A DNA stretch of 64,000 nucleotides from Miscanthus floridulus (Eukaryota; Streptophyta; Magnoliopsida; Poales; Poaceae). The translations under genes were made by a program, and so were the position numbers. The stretch is from positions 105,635,158 through 105,699,157 of the forward strand of contig NC_089587.1 in assembly GCF_019320115.1 (NCBI RefSeq), given 5' to 3'. The notes beneath the pieces were generated by a model, which saw only the letters and a list, made by a program, of their open reading frames with translations, was not told the origin of the DNA and did not search any database. Below are positions 31,639-44,403 of this stretch, one piece after another; position 1 is the stretch's first letter; every line of letters begins with the position of its first letter.

Positions 31639-33689
31639 TCAATTCTTTTTAGGTACCCAAACTTGCTTGGGTCCTTGAAGGTTAGTGACCAAGCTCTTTG
31701 GCACCCAAATGGCTTTCTTCTTTGAGCCCATCCATGGTTTACCAATGAACTTAGCCTTGACACCATTTGCACCTTTGGTAAGCACATAGAAAGAATCAAG
31801 CTTAATGGAGGATACATTAGCTTTTGACTTCTTGTTCATGCACTTTGCTCTTACATGACTAACTTGCTTGCAACTAGTGCAAAACCGACCATTGTTCTTC
31901 ACAAAACTAGTCTTGTGAGGAGCAAAGGATCGCCTTGCCTTTCTTGGGGGTATAGCCCAATCCCTCTTTGTAGAGAGAAGCTCTTTGGCTACCCAAGCAC
32001 ATAAGCAAGTGGTCCTCACCACCATAGGCCTTAGCCAAGGTGTGAGTGAGCTTATTGACCTCCTTCTTGAGGTTCTCATTCTCAACCATTAGTGAGGCAT
32101 CACAAGTAAAACCATCACTACTAGATGAGGTGGAAGTAGATGTACTACAAGAAGGGTTAGCGGGATGAACAATGATAGGTATAGATAATGATTCATCAAT
32201 TATATCACAAGTTAAGCCTACATTACTAGTTTCAACATGCTTCTTCTTATTTTGTTCATTAAGCAAAGAGGAATGAGCCTTTTCAAGCTTTTGTGGGCCT
32301 TGCAAAGCTTCTCATGGGCTTCCTCTAGCCTCTCATGAGTTGTCATTGAGCTCATCAAAGGCTTGCTTAAGGGCTTTTAGTTCCTTACGCAAGCTTTTGC
32401 ATTCCCTTCTCTTAATGCCAAAGTGTTCTTTAGCATCTTCTAGCATGTCAAATAGTTCATCCTTAGTAGGTTCATCATCATCACTATCACTATCATTTTC
32501 ATTTTCATTATCATGTTCTTCATCACTTCCATCATCCATAATTTGTACCTTAGTGGCCTTAGCCATGAAGCATGATGGAGTGTCGAAGAGAGAAGGCTTC
32601 TCATTGATTGCAATGCTTGCAAGTGCCTTCTTCTTGGTGGTCTTGTCATCATCACTATCATCATCATCACTTGAGGAAGCATCACTATCCCAAGTGACCA
32701 CATATGAACCACCCTTCTTCTTCTTGAAGGTCATCTTGTCCTTCTTCTCTTTCTTTTCCTTCTTGTCCTTCTTCTTGTTCTTCTTGTCATCATCTTTGTC
32801 GTTATTGTATGGGCATTGAGCAACAAGATGATCTTTGCTTCTACAATTGAAGCACCTTCTTGACTCTTCCTTGTTCTTGGATAAAGATTTCTTCCTTCTA
32901 GCATGGTATCCCTTCTTCATCATGAACTTGCCAAATCTCTTGACAAAGAGAGCCATCTTCTCATCATCATCATCATCCATGAGCCATATTCTTCACTTGA
33001 TGTCTTGCTTTTCCTTGCCCTTGGATGATGTGGCCTTGAATGCCATGCTCTTCTTCTTCTCATCCTTCTTCTCCTTTTTTCTTCCTTCTCATCATCATCT
33101 ATATATGTATCATCGGTCATTATATCTCCCAATACTTGGTTTGGTGTCATGGTGTCCAAACCACTTCTCACTAGAATAGTGACCAATGTGCTAGATCTTG
33201 AAGGCAAACATCTCAAGAACTTATGGGAGAAGTCCTTGTCCTTCACCTCTTCTCCAAGTGCTTTGAGATCGTTGATAAGCACTTGAAGCCTATGGAACAT
33301 CTTTGGCACACTCTCATCCTCCTTCATCTTGAAGCTTGCAAACTTTTCTTTGAGAATGTATGCCTTTGCACCCTTCACGCTTGAGTGCCCTCAAATGATT
33401 CCTCCAATTTCTTCCATGCCTCATGAGCTCTCTCAATGTTCTTGATTTGCTCAAAAGTTCTCTCATCCAAAGCATCATGGATGGCACTAAGAGCAATGTC
33501 ATTATTTTGGAGTAGCATTTCTTCGACGGCGGTGGGAGCCTCTTCATCTTCAATCTCAATCTTTGTCTCTACCACCTTCCAAGCCTTCCTATTGATTGAC
33601 TTGATATAAGTTGCCATCTTAGCTTTCCAATAGGGATAATTTGAGCCATCAAATTAGGGTGGCTTCTTGGTGTTGTTGATTTGAGCCAT
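31639..33689 (-). pseudogene. Gag remnant of the reverse Copia
   Basis: The start ATG at 33689 is soon followed by a stop (codon 12), then continues in frame (YPYWKAKMATYIKSINRKAW). Frameshifts lie near 33380, 33000 and 32320. Zinc knuckle CFNCRSKDHLVAQC lies near 32840, then a basic and acidic low-complexity region and coiled coil. It ends in TGA at 31641-31639. Plus-strand ORFs here are shadows. Confidence 0.85.
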
Positions 33690-33747
33690 TTTTACACCGA
33701 AGGTTGTTAAGCCTCAAATCACGGTGACCATCGGCTCTGATACCACT

Positions 33748-35634
33748 TGAAAGGTCCTAATGGCTAGAGGGGGGGTGAATAGCCTATTAAAAATTTCTAC
33801 AACAACACTTAACAAAACGGTTAGAGAATAATGAGGCGAAGCAAGTGTTGCGCTAGCCTACTAAAATGGCAAGCCACCTACCACTAATTCTAGTTTATAT
33901 AGTTTCTATCCACACAATAGCTATGTCACTATACTAAGTAGTGTGCTCTCAATTGCTAACTAAGGAGCCACACTAACCAAACTAACAAGCTCTCACAACT
34001 AGCTACACTAAAGAGCTTGACAACTAGTTTGCGGTAATATAAAGAGAGTGAGCAAGATGGTTATACCGCCGTGTCGAGGAAAGAGCCAATCAATCACTAA
34101 GAATAAATACCAATGAAGACCAATCACCTAAGAATCAAATGATGACTAATGATTTTTTAACGAGGGTCACTTGCTTGCCGACAAGCTAGTCCTTGTTGTG
34201 GTGATTCACTCACTTGGAGGTTCACGTGCTAATTGGCATCACATGCCAAACCCTCAATAGGGTGCCAGCACAACCAACACAAGATGAGGATCACACAAGC
34301 CATGAGCAATTCACTAGAGTATCCTTTTGGCTCTCCCAGGGAAAGGTTCAAGAACCTCTCACAATCACCATGATAGGAGCCGGAGATAATCACCAACCTC
34401 CACTCGATAATTCCTTGCTGATCCAAGCAGTCTAGGTGGCGACAACCACCAAGAGTAACAAGCAAATCCCATAGTGAAACACAAACACCAAGTGCCTCTA
34501 GATGCAAACACTCAAGCAATGCACTTGGATTCCTCTCCAATCTCACAAAATATTGATCTATGATGGAGATGAGTGGGAGGGCCTTTGGCTAAGCTCACAA
34601 GGTTGCTATGTCAATGCAAATGGCCAAGAGAGTGAGCTTGAGCTGAGCTCATGGGGCTTAAATAGAAGCCCCCATGAAATAGAGCCATTGTACCCCTTCA
34701 CTGGGCACAACACGGGGTGACTAGACGCTCTGATCAGATTGACCAGACTGTAGGACCCCGACGTCCGTCGCCCAATGCTTGCCACATGTCATCAGCTTCA
34801 AACTGTTCACCCAATCTCAATGGTCAAGTGATGACCGGACGCGCTGCTCAAAGTGACCGGACGCTGCATCACCAGCATCCAGTTGTTTTCAGTAAGGTAC
34901 TAGAAACGAGAAATCATGACCGGACGCGTCCGGTCATGCTTGACCAGACTCACCTAGTGTCTAGTCAATCAATGTCTCTTCTGTGTGCGCCACACCAGTG
35001 CGACCGGATGCACCCAGCCAGCGTCCGGTCAGTTTCAATGCTAGCGTCTGGTCGAAGACCGATGCCTGTGTGTTCTCTGCTACCACTAACCGGACGCGTC
35101 GGTCCTACTGAGACTAGCGTTCGGTCACTGCGTGACCAGTGTGACTAACTCCTTTTCAACTCTATCTTCTTCACCCTTACTCAAATGTGCCAACCACCAA
35201 GTGTATCACCTTGTGCACATGTGTTAGCATATTTTCACAAACATTTTCAAGGGTGTTAGCACTCCACTAGATCCTAAATGCATATGCAATGAGTTAGCGC
35301 ATCTAGTGACACTTTGATAATCGCATTTCGATACGAGTTTCACCCCTCTTAATAGTACGGCTATCAATCCTAAATGTGATCACACTCACTAAGTGTCTTG
35401 ATTACCGAAACAAAATAGCTCCTATTATTTATACCTTTACCTTGGGCCTTTTGTTTTTCTCTTTCTTCTTTTCAAGTCCAAGCACTTGATCATCACCATG
35501 GCATCACCATCATCATGTCCATGATCTTCATTTGCTTCATCACTTAGAATGTTCTACCTATCTCATGATCACTTGATAAACTAGGTTAGCACTTAGGGTT
35601 TCATCAATTCACCAAAAGCAAACTAGAGCTTTTA
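33748..35634 (-). repeat. 5' LTR of the reverse Copia
   Basis: 1887 bp. On the minus strand, U3 holds a decayed GACCGGACGC motif cluster (35130 to 34832), followed by a TATA-like TATTTAA (34665 to 34659), the same order as in the other Copia. The 5' tip TAAAAGC has lost the canonical TG. Confidence 0.85.
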
Positions 35635-35639
35635 GAGCA

Positions 35640-37548
35640 ACCAGCTCCTTGACTTCGACCATGGGAGGTTAGAGCGCTAGCTCAACGTCTTCCTAGGACC
35701 TCGACCATCCTGGGAGGACCTATGCCACCTTGCCTTTTCATTCGCCAACATCATGGTACAGGTTGCCGAACGAGAGCCACTCTCTCCAGCATACCTTATC
35801 TAGAGCGCCCCGATAGTGCTCCTGTTCGATCTCTGCAACGCCATAGAGACCATTGACTACCCTGTGGCACAACACATGCCTTCATCCCCCATGAATGGTG
35901 AGTTCATGGGGATGACCAAATATGTCATGGAGTCTTTCCATGACCTACTCGTAGGAGAATTGGAGTCACCCTCTAGCTCTGACTCTAACTAGGGGAGCCA
36001 TCACCCCTCTCGTGAGTGTTTCATGGCTAGTACCCCCAAGAGACACATCGAAAGCATCCACGAGGAGGAGGCTACCCTGATGAACAACCTCGATGATGAG
36101 GTCAAGGGGGAGATAGGGGCCCCACCCCACCAATGGGTGGAGCAGCAGAAGTCCAGACACCTAGACCTCAAGGAAGCACGACTCCAGCTCGAGTAGGAAT
36201 GCATGGAGCTCGATCAGGAGATCAAGTGCCACGGAGACGGTGGGCGCGCGCGTGCCATGGCCCACGACGTAAATCGGAGGATCATCGTGGATGGTGAAGC
36301 CCTCCCACACTTCACCCGGGTGAGCCAAAACATCGCTGCTGCGGTGGCCTTGCTCCGTGGGCTTCTAGGGCCCACGACACTCATGGATCGTCAGGCCCAC
36401 CATGAGATCCACACACTGCTTGACAGTGCGGCGGCGCAATAGGCCGAGAGCTCTCTATCTCAACGATGGAAGCTCGACACTAGCCAGCACACACCCTTAG
36501 TGCAACCTGACAAGGATGCATCAGTCCACTAGGCACCACAAGGTGGTAGGTTGCACACAACGGTCCCGGTACATCAGCGTCTCGACCGCAACTGTGACAC
36601 ACGTGACACCCTCGATGCCCGTAGGCATGTCCGTGATGATCTAAGGGAGGGAGGTAGCCACGGCTACCACCCTCGTCTTGGCAGATGCTATGACAGCGGT
36701 GAGGACCGAGGCCTAAGCCCTGGCCTACTAGGACCTTAGGCCTTCAGCCGGCACATCCTCAACGCTGCCTTCCCACCACGGTATCAACCACTGACCAACA
36801 TCCCAAAATACTCTGGGGGAAATGAACCTCGAACTATGGCTCGAGGATTATCAGCTTGCTTGCTAAGCTGGTGGAGCAGATAATGATGACTTCATTATCC
36901 ACAACCTTCTATTGTTCCTAGCCGATTCAGCATGAACATGGTTTGAACCTCCAAAGTTGGGCAGACCTGAAAGAGATCTTCATGGGGAACTTCCAGGGCA
37001 TATACAAGCATACTAGGAACCTATTGGATCTAAAAAATTGTTGATAGAAGGCCAGAGAAACCCTCCATGGGTACATCCGGTGCTTCTCATGGCAGTGCAA
37101 TGAGCTGCCTAATGTCGTCGATGCGGATGTTATAGGAGCTTTCCTGTCTGGGACCACCTACGAGTCCCTGGTTCACAAGCTAGGACATAAGGGACCATGA
37201 ACCACCAAGGAGCTCCTTGACATCGCCACTAGCCATGCCTCGGGCAAGGAGGCGGTCGGAGTGATATTTGACCGCCTCAAAGGCAAGGTGAAGCGGGACG
37301 AGGATGCTGACGAAGGCGCCTCCAACCATCCTGTCAAGAAGAAGAACAAGCAGCAGTGTGAGGGCTCGCTCATGGCCATAGCTGACCGCAAGGGGGTCTG
37401 GAAGCCCATGGAGGGTACCTCGGACCACTTCGAGAGGCTACTCAAAGGGCCATGCCAGAACCATTCCTTCCCCGTCGAGCACCTATACAGGGACTGTGAC
37501 CTCTTGAAGCGGTTCTTATCCATAGGCTATGACAAGGGGAGCATATGA
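35640..37548 (+). pseudogene. Outer Gypsy gag, main piece
   Basis: Decayed gag with many stops. Clear segments: GYIRCFSWQCNELPNVVDAD (about 37061-37120), FLSGTTYESLVHKLG, TKELLDIATSHASGKEAVG and RLKGKVKRDEDADEG (to about 37320). The earlier part (36200-36740) is weakly conserved. No protease or reverse transcriptase follows. Confidence 0.75.
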
Positions 37549-39448
37549 AGGAGACTAGCTAGATGAAGCACGCAACATCGCCCTCCTCCGCTCGGCCAAG
37601 TACCAACAAGTGTTGCACCGGTACCACGGCCATCGAGTGCGAGGTTGGGCCTTCAACGTCCGGGACCTACCGCTCCGCTTCGTCCAAAGCAACATAGAGC
37701 CACCATGAGTCCTCTCCACCATAGGAGGGACCACATGTCATCATGGGGTGCTCTGATCAGATGCCTACAAGCTCAACGCCATTGATGGTGAAGTTTTCAT
37801 CAATGCCTAGAACATCAAGTAGCTACATCACTTTTAGCCTTAATATACACACACTTTCTCTTATCAGTTTTGTTATCAACTCCCCGATCTTTAGGTGGCG
37901 CCCGACCCAGCAACAGCGGTGGGTCGGGCCTCACTCGGGGGCTAATAAGAGCATATCTATCCGGTAGACATTCCCTATGTCCAACCCTTTCTCACGATTA
38001 AGACCCAGAAGCAAAGTTTGTGGAAACAAACGCTGAGTAAAACTGGTCGGACTACGAGAAACCTACGCCTCAGCGTCTATGGCACCTTTGCTCACCAGCG
38101 TGATCAGAGTTTTTTTCCACACCCTAGGGTTTTTGGCCTTAGCCATGGAAAGAGTCAGTATGTGTTTAAGAGTCTATCTGCCTGGCAAACATTCTTCGTG
38201 CCTAACCCCCTCTGACGTTGAGACCTAGAAGCAGGGGTTATGGAAACAAACTCTGATTAAAACTGGTCGAACTGCGAGAAACGTACGCCTCAGCGGCTAC
38301 GGTGCCTTTGCTCACTAGTGTGATTAGAGTTTGTTCACCTCACCCTGAGCTTTATGGCTTTGACAACGGAAAGGGTCGGAATGTGCCAACCTTTTTATAT
38401 GAAAGGAGGAGAAGGTCTAAAAACTATTCCGCCACAATGAAATCTAAGAGCTTGTCCATTTATTACAAGTTCGTCGCCTGACTTATCTGCCTAACCAAGT
38501 TTTTGGGTGGGATGTTCTCATCCCCTATCTCCGTAGGTAAGTCCTGTCCCTGCAGATAACACAAGTCGATCAGACTGCTTGGCCACTGCTAAGAGATGGG
38601 TAGGGAGCAGTAGGATGCCCCACGTGGGTCATGCCGACCTCGTCACGAACAATGGACCCGGACTTCACTTGAACATGTTCGGTAAGTCATGTCCCAGTAG
38701 GTAACACAAGTCGATCAGATGGCTTGGCCGCTGCCGAGAGAAGGGTAGGGAGCAGCAAGATGCCCCACATGGGTTATGCCGACCCCGTCATGAATGATGG
38801 ACCCGAACTTCACTCGAACATGTCCAGTAAGAGCTCCCCAAACCCTATCACTTGTGCCATCAAGGTAGGTCATGTGCCTAGCAGGTCACCCTTCATTTAT
38901 GCATGTTTTCTCTTATCAATTTCTCTATCGAGCCCCCAACCCTAGCAACGACAAGGGGCTTAGGTCACGCTCGGGGGCTGGTAAGGGTGTCTATTTGGTA
39001 GACATTCTCGATGCTCGACTCCTTCTCATGCTAGAACCTAAAGGCAAGGTGTGTAGAAACAAATGCTGGGTTAAATTGGTCAGACTACAAGAAACCAACA
39101 CCCTGGTGGCTACGACATTTTTTGCTCACCAGCATGATCGAAGTTTGTTCCCCGCACCCCGAGCTTTAGCCTTCGCATTCTCGGGAAGGGTTCGAAGGGG
39201 CCCACCTATGGAATCTCCATTAAGGAGAGGCCGGCAGGTCACCTAGGTCAGTCGGACGGTTTAGGCCGCTGCCGAGAGACGGGTCACCCTTTACCATACG
39301 CACATTAGTTTCGCAATCGAGCCCCTGACCCCAGCAATGGCAAGGGGTTGGGTCTCGCTCGAGGGCTGGCAAGAGTGTCTATTCGATAGACATTCTTTAT
39401 GCTCGACTCATTCTCACGTTAAAAAACTTGAAGCAAGGTGTGCGGAAA
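37549..39448. repeat. Degenerate direct repeats replacing pol in the outer Gypsy (left part)
   Basis: Units of about 210-230 bases with AGACATTC, GAAACAAA, ACTGGTCGGACTACGAGAAAC and CTCACCAGCGTGATC occur at about 37950, 38165, 38985 and 39375, and again at about 51540. A second unit with CAAGTCGATCAGA, GGTAGGGAGCAG and ATGCC..GACC occurs at about 38555 and 38695. No ORF of note. Confidence 0.7.
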
Positions 39449-39453
39449 CAAAC

Positions 39454-39926
39454 TGTGGGGGTATTAACCCCTATACCCTTACGGCTAAGCTTGGGCTGGC
39501 CCGGATCAATGGGTTCAGTCCACCCGAAAGACGACGTGCGGCCCAGTTAACCTGATCGGAGTCCCGCACAAGGAATCAAGACAGATTTGGCGACCAAGCA
39601 GGATCCTGGTCGGTTAGAATAGGAATCCTTATCCGACCACATATGGCAATTGTAACTGACTAGGATTAGTTTCCAGATCTGTAACCCTGCCCCCTGGACT
39701 ATATAAGGCGGGTAGGGGACCCCTCTAAAAAACATCTCTCATTGACATACAGCAATACAAATCAGACGCAGGACGTAGGTATTACGCCTTCTTGGCGGCC
39801 GAACCTGGATAAAACCCCGTGTCTGTCTTGAGTCACTGTCTTGTTTGGGGCTTGCGCATCTGTCTACCGATAATCTACTACCTTGGGCATACCCCTAGGT
39901 AGACTGCCGACCATATTTCATCGACA
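39454..39926 (+). repeat. 5' LTR of the inner Gypsy
   Basis: TGTGGGGG to TCGACA, with a TATA box TATATAAG (39700-39707). It is followed at 39928 by TGGCGCGCCAGGTAGGGGG, the primer-binding region, resembling that of the outer element. Confidence 0.95.
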
Positions 39927-39974
39927 GTGGCGCGCCAGGTAGGGGGTGTGCGTACTGCTATCCAAGCAAACAAG

Positions 39975-42356
39975 ATGGTCATCATCTCCGGCTCCATGGC
40001 TACGCCCAATGGCCTCATGTTCACCGTCGGCCAGATCACTTGGACCACCAACCCTGACGTCTCCATCGCCATGACCGCGGAGGAGGCGTGGATTCAACCC
40101 GCACCGACGACTACTTCACCTACATCGGCTACGGCTCCGACCATGGTGAACACGGCTCCGACCACGGTGAACACGGCTCTGACCACGACGAACACGGCTC
40201 CGACCACGATGGATCTGGCTCCGACCATGGTACATCTGGCTCCGACCACGCCTACAGCCACGCTGACAACCCGTCATCCGCTTCCCCGCTATAGAGGAAA
40301 GCAGATCGACGACACCGACCTGCTCGACTCCATCGATCGGGTCGGCATCAAACTCGCTGAAACCCTAGCTCTGGTAAGTACGATTCAAAGCCAACCTAAT
40401 GAGCAGGTAACAGCTCCCCACAACAGATCTATCCGACCAGCTCGGGCCAGTCATCCTGCATGGCTTGGAACAGATCTTGTGGTCGTATCTACTCCTGAGG
40501 GGCGCTCCGTTCGTCGCCAGCCAGCCTTCGCGACGGGTCTCCGACTCTGCGAGTACGAAGTCCCGACGAAGAACCACCAGGTCCAGCCCTACGGCCTGCG
40601 AAACGCTGCCTCCAGCTACGCGTACAACCTACGATGCCGCTCGGATCTATGTCCTATACACCGATCTCGGCCGAAGCCATGTAACATCGTCAACATGGTC
40701 CGAATTGAAGATTATCAAGAAGGATCCATCCACACAGTCCGAGAGGGTGACTCCAGCTCCTCATCCGGCATCGCATCCAACGCATCTGTCCACACCAAGC
40801 TTCAGCGTCACGAAGATGAAGGCGTCAAATACGATTTGGATCTACCAGACCACGCCCCGGTTTTCCCCCAATTTTCGTCTTTCCCGCCAAGACGAGGGGA
40901 TTTGATCCATGTTGTCAGCAACGACGAGCCGCCAGCAGTTGGCGAAATAGAACAAGAAAAGACTGCACGCGAAGCACGCAATATTGACCGGTTTAATCGC
41001 CGGCAAATCGAAGCTGAAGCAGACCAGGAGGCACGACGCATAAGGCTCCGACCGCGTGACCTCAACAATGCTTTCGACAGGGTGGGGGACAAACAAGTCT
41101 TCAAGACCCCAAGCGCCAACGTAGCCATCGCCATGGCGACAATGCAGCGGTTGCCCAACACTCCCGAGACCCAAGCAGTCCGTGATGACATACAAGCTTA
41201 TCTGACAGCTGCTATGGCTCAGACCGCAGAGATGAATCAAGCCCGAGCTCCATCCGTTTCTGTCGAATCAAGCCACAGCCGCCAATACTCAAGTCGCTCG
41301 CAGCCACTCAACCAACGTGGCTCGCGCAATAACGACCCATCGGACAACCATCAAGGCAGAAACGGTGGTCATGATGGTGGTCGGGACGACAACCGCTGCC
41401 GGGAGGATAACTGCCACGACGTTCGAGGCGACAACCACCGAGATAACCACGACCATCGCCGTGATAACCACGGTCGCAGGGCTAATCCAGATGGCAATTG
41501 AGATCGCCGCGATGGCAATAACGATCTCCGCCATTACCTCGTCGGACGTGATCTGCGCGCTCGCATCAACCAGAGAGCCAACGATCGTGCATCCCATGAA
41601 AGCTATCGCCGTATGGAATATGACACTGCCCATGGCCCACCGGGTTTGAAGCAGTTCACTCCACACCTTCGCCAAGTCATATGGCCCAAGAATTTCAAAC
41701 TTGAGAAACTTCAGAAGTACGACGGCAAGGAAAACCCCGAATTATGGGTCATGCTCTATGAAACTGCATGCCGCTCAGCCATGGCTGACGAGCACGTCAT
41801 GTCTAACTACTTCCCAGTCGCTGTTGGTCATGCAGGTCACCAATGGCTAGTTAGCTTGCCAGCGAATTATTTTGACTCTTGGTAGGAGCTCAGGCAGGCC
41901 TTCATCGACAATTTCATCGCTACTTGTGAACAACCCGGCAACAAGTACGACCTGCAACGGATCCGAGATCGGAAGGATGAACCACTGCGCGAGTACGTTC
42001 GGCGTTTCTCGGAGATGCGCATCAAGGTCCCATCAATCTCCGACAATGAAGCAATCGAGGCTTTCGTCACCGGCCTCTGGTTCCACGACGCCCTAAGAGA
42101 CAAGCTCCTCCGGAAGAGACCCGAATCAGTAACAGCGCTTTTAGCCACCGCTAAGAAATACGCGGACGCTGACGGCGCTAAAAAGATAATCGTTGAAGAA
42201 GCAGCAAGGGTTCCACGCTCCGACCACCCTCCACACCGCGATGATTACAGCGGCAATCGTGGTCGGAACGACAATTTTGACCGCCACAACAAGCGCAACG
42301 ACTCCCGCGACCATCGTGATCACGTAATCAGCGGCGCAACCGCCGTGCGATTCTAG
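39975..42356 (+). pseudogene. Gag of the inner Gypsy, with in-frame stops
   Basis: One frame from ATG 39975 to 42356, interrupted only by TGA (41499-41501) and TAG (41883-41885). The N-terminal part is low-complexity (threonine/proline repeats near 40100-40290). The gag domain follows at about 41640-42210 (FKLEKLQKYDGKENPELW, DLQRIRDRKDEPLREYVRRF). A basic, Arg/Asp/His-rich tail ends at the deletion. Few mutations: decay is recent. Confidence 0.85.
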
Positions 42357-42393
42357 GAGCAACCGCTGTGACGATTACGGCGAGGTCAATACC

Positions 42394-43792
42394 GTGAAAA
42401 AGGGTGGTCGGAACGACAATTTCATCGTCGAGTGGACAGACTTAAGCACGCCTGCCTCTCCGAGATCCGACGAATATTGGACGATGTACTTCGACAGTTC
42501 TCTCAACATCAACAGTGCGGGAGCAGGAGTTCTTTTCGTGTCACCATCCAAGGAGCAGCTCTGGTACGTCCTCATGATTTATTTCCCAGCATCTAATAAT
42601 GCCACCGAGTATGAAGCATGCCTGCATGGTCTACGCATTGCGGTTGAGCTTGGAGTTAAATGTCTCTATGTCTATGGAGATTTGGCTCTGGTCATCAACC
42701 AACTCAACAAGGACTGGGACACGACCAGTGAAAAGATGGACGCATATTGCAAATCGATAAGAAAGCTGGAAGGCAGGTTCTATGGCATCGAGTACATACA
42801 CGTGGCCGGGACAAGAACCAGGCAGCGGATGCGTTGTCAAAGTTAGGATCATCCCGAGCCAAAATCCCACATGGCGTATTCGTCCAAGACCTGCTCACGC
42901 CTTCCATTGAAGACGAAGATTCAACGACCGACAAAGTTTTAGACCAGCAATTAGTGGCTACGGTTCCGGCGCCGAGCACAACCGAGCCGCTTTCGACCAC
43001 TCATGAGCCGGACTGGAGAATGCCTTTCATCAAGTACTTGACAGATGGTAGCGGTTATATCGATCGAACAGAAAATGAGCGCCTGATGCATCGTAGTAAG
43101 CAGTATCTGCTCGTCGATGGCAAGTTATGGCGCAAAAACGCTAAGGAGGAAATCTTGATGAAGTGTATAACCCAGGAGGAAGGCGAGCATCTCCTAGACC
43201 AAATCCACTCTGGCTCCTGCGGCAACCACGCGGCCTCAAGAACACTGGTCGGTAAGGCTTTCCGAGCAGGGTTCTATTGGCCGTCAGTAGTGGCCAACGC
43301 AGAGAAGCTAGTCCACCGCTGTGAGAGTTACCAGCCGTGGTCTAGGGCCTCCGAACTCAGCCCAGTCATAACACCGGCGTCTCACCATACTTTATGGTTT
43401 ACGGCGCTGAGGCAGTCCTCCCACTAGATATAGCTTTCAGATCAGCACGGGTAGAGAACTTCGACGAAGGCAAGGTCAATGAAGTATGGGAGCTAGAAGT
43501 CAACAGCGCAGAGGAGAAAAGGCTTGATTCTTGTGTACGCACGGCCAAATACCTTGCTGTTTTGCGCAGGTACCACAACAAGAACGTTAAAGAGCGTTTC
43601 TTCATGGTCGGGGACTTAGTCCTGAAGTGGAAGACGAACCAGGCTGGTGTCCACAAACTCGCAACCCCATGGGAGGGACCCTTCATGATCAAGGAAGTCA
43701 CACGTCCAACGTCTTACAGGTTAGCTCATCTGGACGGCACGGACGTACCGAACTCATGGCACATCGACAAGCTTAGATGTTTCTATGCTTAA
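42394..43792 (+). pseudogene. Pol remnant of the inner Gypsy: RNase H and integrase ends
   Basis: 42394-42820 is an archaeal-type RNase H domain (MYFDSSLNINSAGAGV, ATEYEACLHGLRIAVELGV, YGDLALVINQLNKDW). After a frameshift near 42800 come NQAADALSKLGS and the integrase HHCC zinc region (about 43060-43330). The integrase core is missing. 43394-43792 is the integrase C-terminal part (VYGAEAVLPLDIAFRS, FMVGDLVLKWK, WEGPFMIKEV). Protease and reverse transcriptase are absent upstream. Confidence 0.88.
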
Positions 43793-44403
43793 CTACTGAG
43801 ATATGTACTCTACTTGTATTTTCGATTTACTTTACTAAAGAATTATGATTTCTCCGACCACTCTAATGTGTCACTCCGAATTTTATGGTTATTCCAATTT
43901 AAGCCAGTACAAGCCGACCACCACTCCTTCTACGGTTTTCGGAGCAGGCCCTGTCTCCGGTTCCTCCCAACACGTGCACGGGATCCGCTCTCTACGTTGC
44001 GGGTGATCGGCGGGTCCCCCCTGGTTTGACTTGTCTGCGTCCACGTGTGCACAGGTCATAGTACCTCACACTCCGACCACATGCCAGACTAGGGCCACAC
44101 AAACTTTTCAGGATGATGTGTCGAGCAAAACGGTATAACTAAACAGAACGTTAACACGTTCCCACTTAGTTACACCAATAAAAAATTTCAAGCTTAAAGT
44201 GCGTTTTGTATAAAACAAACAAGCTTATAATGATACACAGTTACGTTATTACAAGCTTGCCTGAAGAGGCTTAAGTTTACAATAACACAACTATGTCCTC
44301 CTTCTATAGCTCTAAGCCTATTACATTGGCTGGTTGGGGCGCATGGCATTTACTGCTCGCCGCCTCTGATACCCTACTCAAGTCTCGGGGACTCTTGAGC
44401 TAG
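43793..44403. other. Spacer between the pol remnant and the antisense gene
   Basis: Non-coding. The minus-strand gene ends at 44404, so its 3' UTR probably lies here, convergent with the sense transcript. Confidence 0.5.

Larger units (their letters stand above)
28809..35634 (-). mobile_element. Reverse-oriented Sirevirus-like Copia with a large deletion
   Basis: Flanked by the duplication GAGCA (28804-28808 and 35635-35639). On the minus strand: full 5' LTR (35634 to 33748), primer-binding site complement (CTCTGATACCA just left of 33748), gag, partial pol, truncated 3' LTR (29455 to 28809). RT from AWYER onwards, RNase H, any third ORF and most of the 3' LTR are deleted. It is related to, but clearly different from, the element at 14381. 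Confidence 0.9.
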